The translations under genes were made by a program, and so were the position numbers. Below the pieces are notes generated by a model, which had not been told where the DNA came from, ran no database searches, and saw only the letters and a list, made by a program, of their open reading frames with translations. Below, piece by piece: positions 8,264 to 8,544 of a stretch of DNA of 8,544 nt (its first letter is position 1; each line of letters starts with the position of its first letter). Source of the stretch: Spirochaetales bacterium (lineage in GTDB: Bacteria; Spirochaetota; Spirochaetia; Treponematales; Rectinemataceae); contig JADLKI010000014.1 of NCBI GenBank assembly GCA_015657395.1, positions 31,660 to 40,203 of the forward strand, read 5' to 3'.

Positions 8264-8544
8264 ATGATCGATATAAATACTCTCCAAAAATATTCGCTTT
8301 TCGGAGGCGTGACGTGCGAGCAGATAGAGAAGATCAAGCCTCTTTTAGGAACGAAGCACTTCGAGGCCGGAGAATGCCCTCAGATTGAAGGCCAGCCCAA
8401 CGACAAAATTTATTTCATCCTCAGCGGCGAGGTCGAGGTCATCAAACAGGGCGTTGTCATCGCACGCCTCAGGGAAGGCGAAACCTTTGGCGAAATGGAG
8501 CTCCTCGATATCATGCCGAGCATCGCGACAATCCGGGCCGCGAC
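8264..8544 (+). CDS. Cyclic-nucleotide-binding-fold protein (Crp/Fnr-like N-terminal domain), cut by the right edge
   Basis: Ninety-three residues are visible before the window ends. They form most of a cNMP-binding beta barrel: an N-terminal helix and FGG turn (LQKYSLFGGVTCEQI), the strand region with ECPQIEGQPNDKIYFILSG at about 37-55, and the phosphate-binding-cassette region GETFGEMELLD at 72-82. The Phe-Gly-Glu is conserved at 75-77, but the usual Pro-Arg-x-Ala-Thr becomes Pro85-Ser-Ile-Ala-Thr89, so the arginine that contacts the cyclic phosphate is missing. The protein may bind a different ligand or none. Whether a DNA-binding helix-turn-helix, a second barrel or another output domain follows is outside the window. 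ATG 8264 has AGGGG at 8249-8253, ten bases upstream. It probably has its own promoter. A regulator role is likely but unproven. Confidence 0.85.
   Translation, partial: MIDINTLQKYSLFGGVTCEQIEKIKPLLGTKHFEAGECPQIEGQPNDKIYFILSGEVEVIKQGVVIARLREGETFGEMELLDIMPSIATIRAA

Overview
The window reads as a stretch of a fairly GC-rich bacterial chromosome. Gene density is high and nearly all genes point rightward. The organism is probably a spirochaete (Spirochaetota). The best hints are the N-terminus of the cyclic-nucleotide-binding-like protein at the right edge (KYSLFGG start and an FGEME...MPS core, a style I associate with Treponema/Spirochaeta relatives) and a nucleoside-type ABC cassette of the kind common in spirochaetes and Firmicutes. 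This assignment is inference from family resemblance, with no marker gene to confirm it.

Layout, left to right. (1) Positions 1-2517 hold a phosphate-uptake (Pst) locus: the 3' two thirds of pstS, then pstC, then pstA, which overlaps pstC by 11 bases. pstA carries a one-base frameshift near its 3' end that separates the last membrane helix from the rest. A GC-rich inverted repeat lies between pstS and pstC. No pstB or phoU follows. (2) Positions 2518-2604 form a short intergenic region with a convincing extended -10 promoter. (3) Positions 2605-6199 are a tight three-gene operon for a BmpA/NupOPQ-type nucleoside ABC importer: a double-domain ATPase and two different BPD_transp_2 permeases, with gaps of 14 bases and then a 4-base ATGA overlap. 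Its usual lipoprotein substrate-binding gene is not adjacent. (4) Positions 6215-8164 encode a full-length amylosucrase (GH13 subfamily 4), only 15 bases after the last permease and with no obvious promoter of its own. (5) Positions 8165-8263 are an AT-rich intergenic region with a consensus TATAAT inside a perfect 16-base palindrome. (6) From 8264 to the right edge is the N-terminal part of a cyclic-nucleotide-binding-fold protein that lacks the usual phosphate-contacting arginine.

Functionally the genes fall into three modules: high-affinity phosphate import, nucleoside import, and sucrose conversion to alpha-glucan plus fructose, followed by a possible regulatory protein. Phosphate and nucleoside uptake fit scavenging of nucleic-acid building blocks. 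The amylosucrase has no evident metabolic link to the importer and may simply share its transcript. I do not see a clearly new multi-gene system. The points most worth checking are the pstA frameshift, the pstS-pstC hairpin, the importer without a neighbouring binding protein, the amylosucrase at the end of a nucleoside operon, and the non-canonical cNMP-binding motif.
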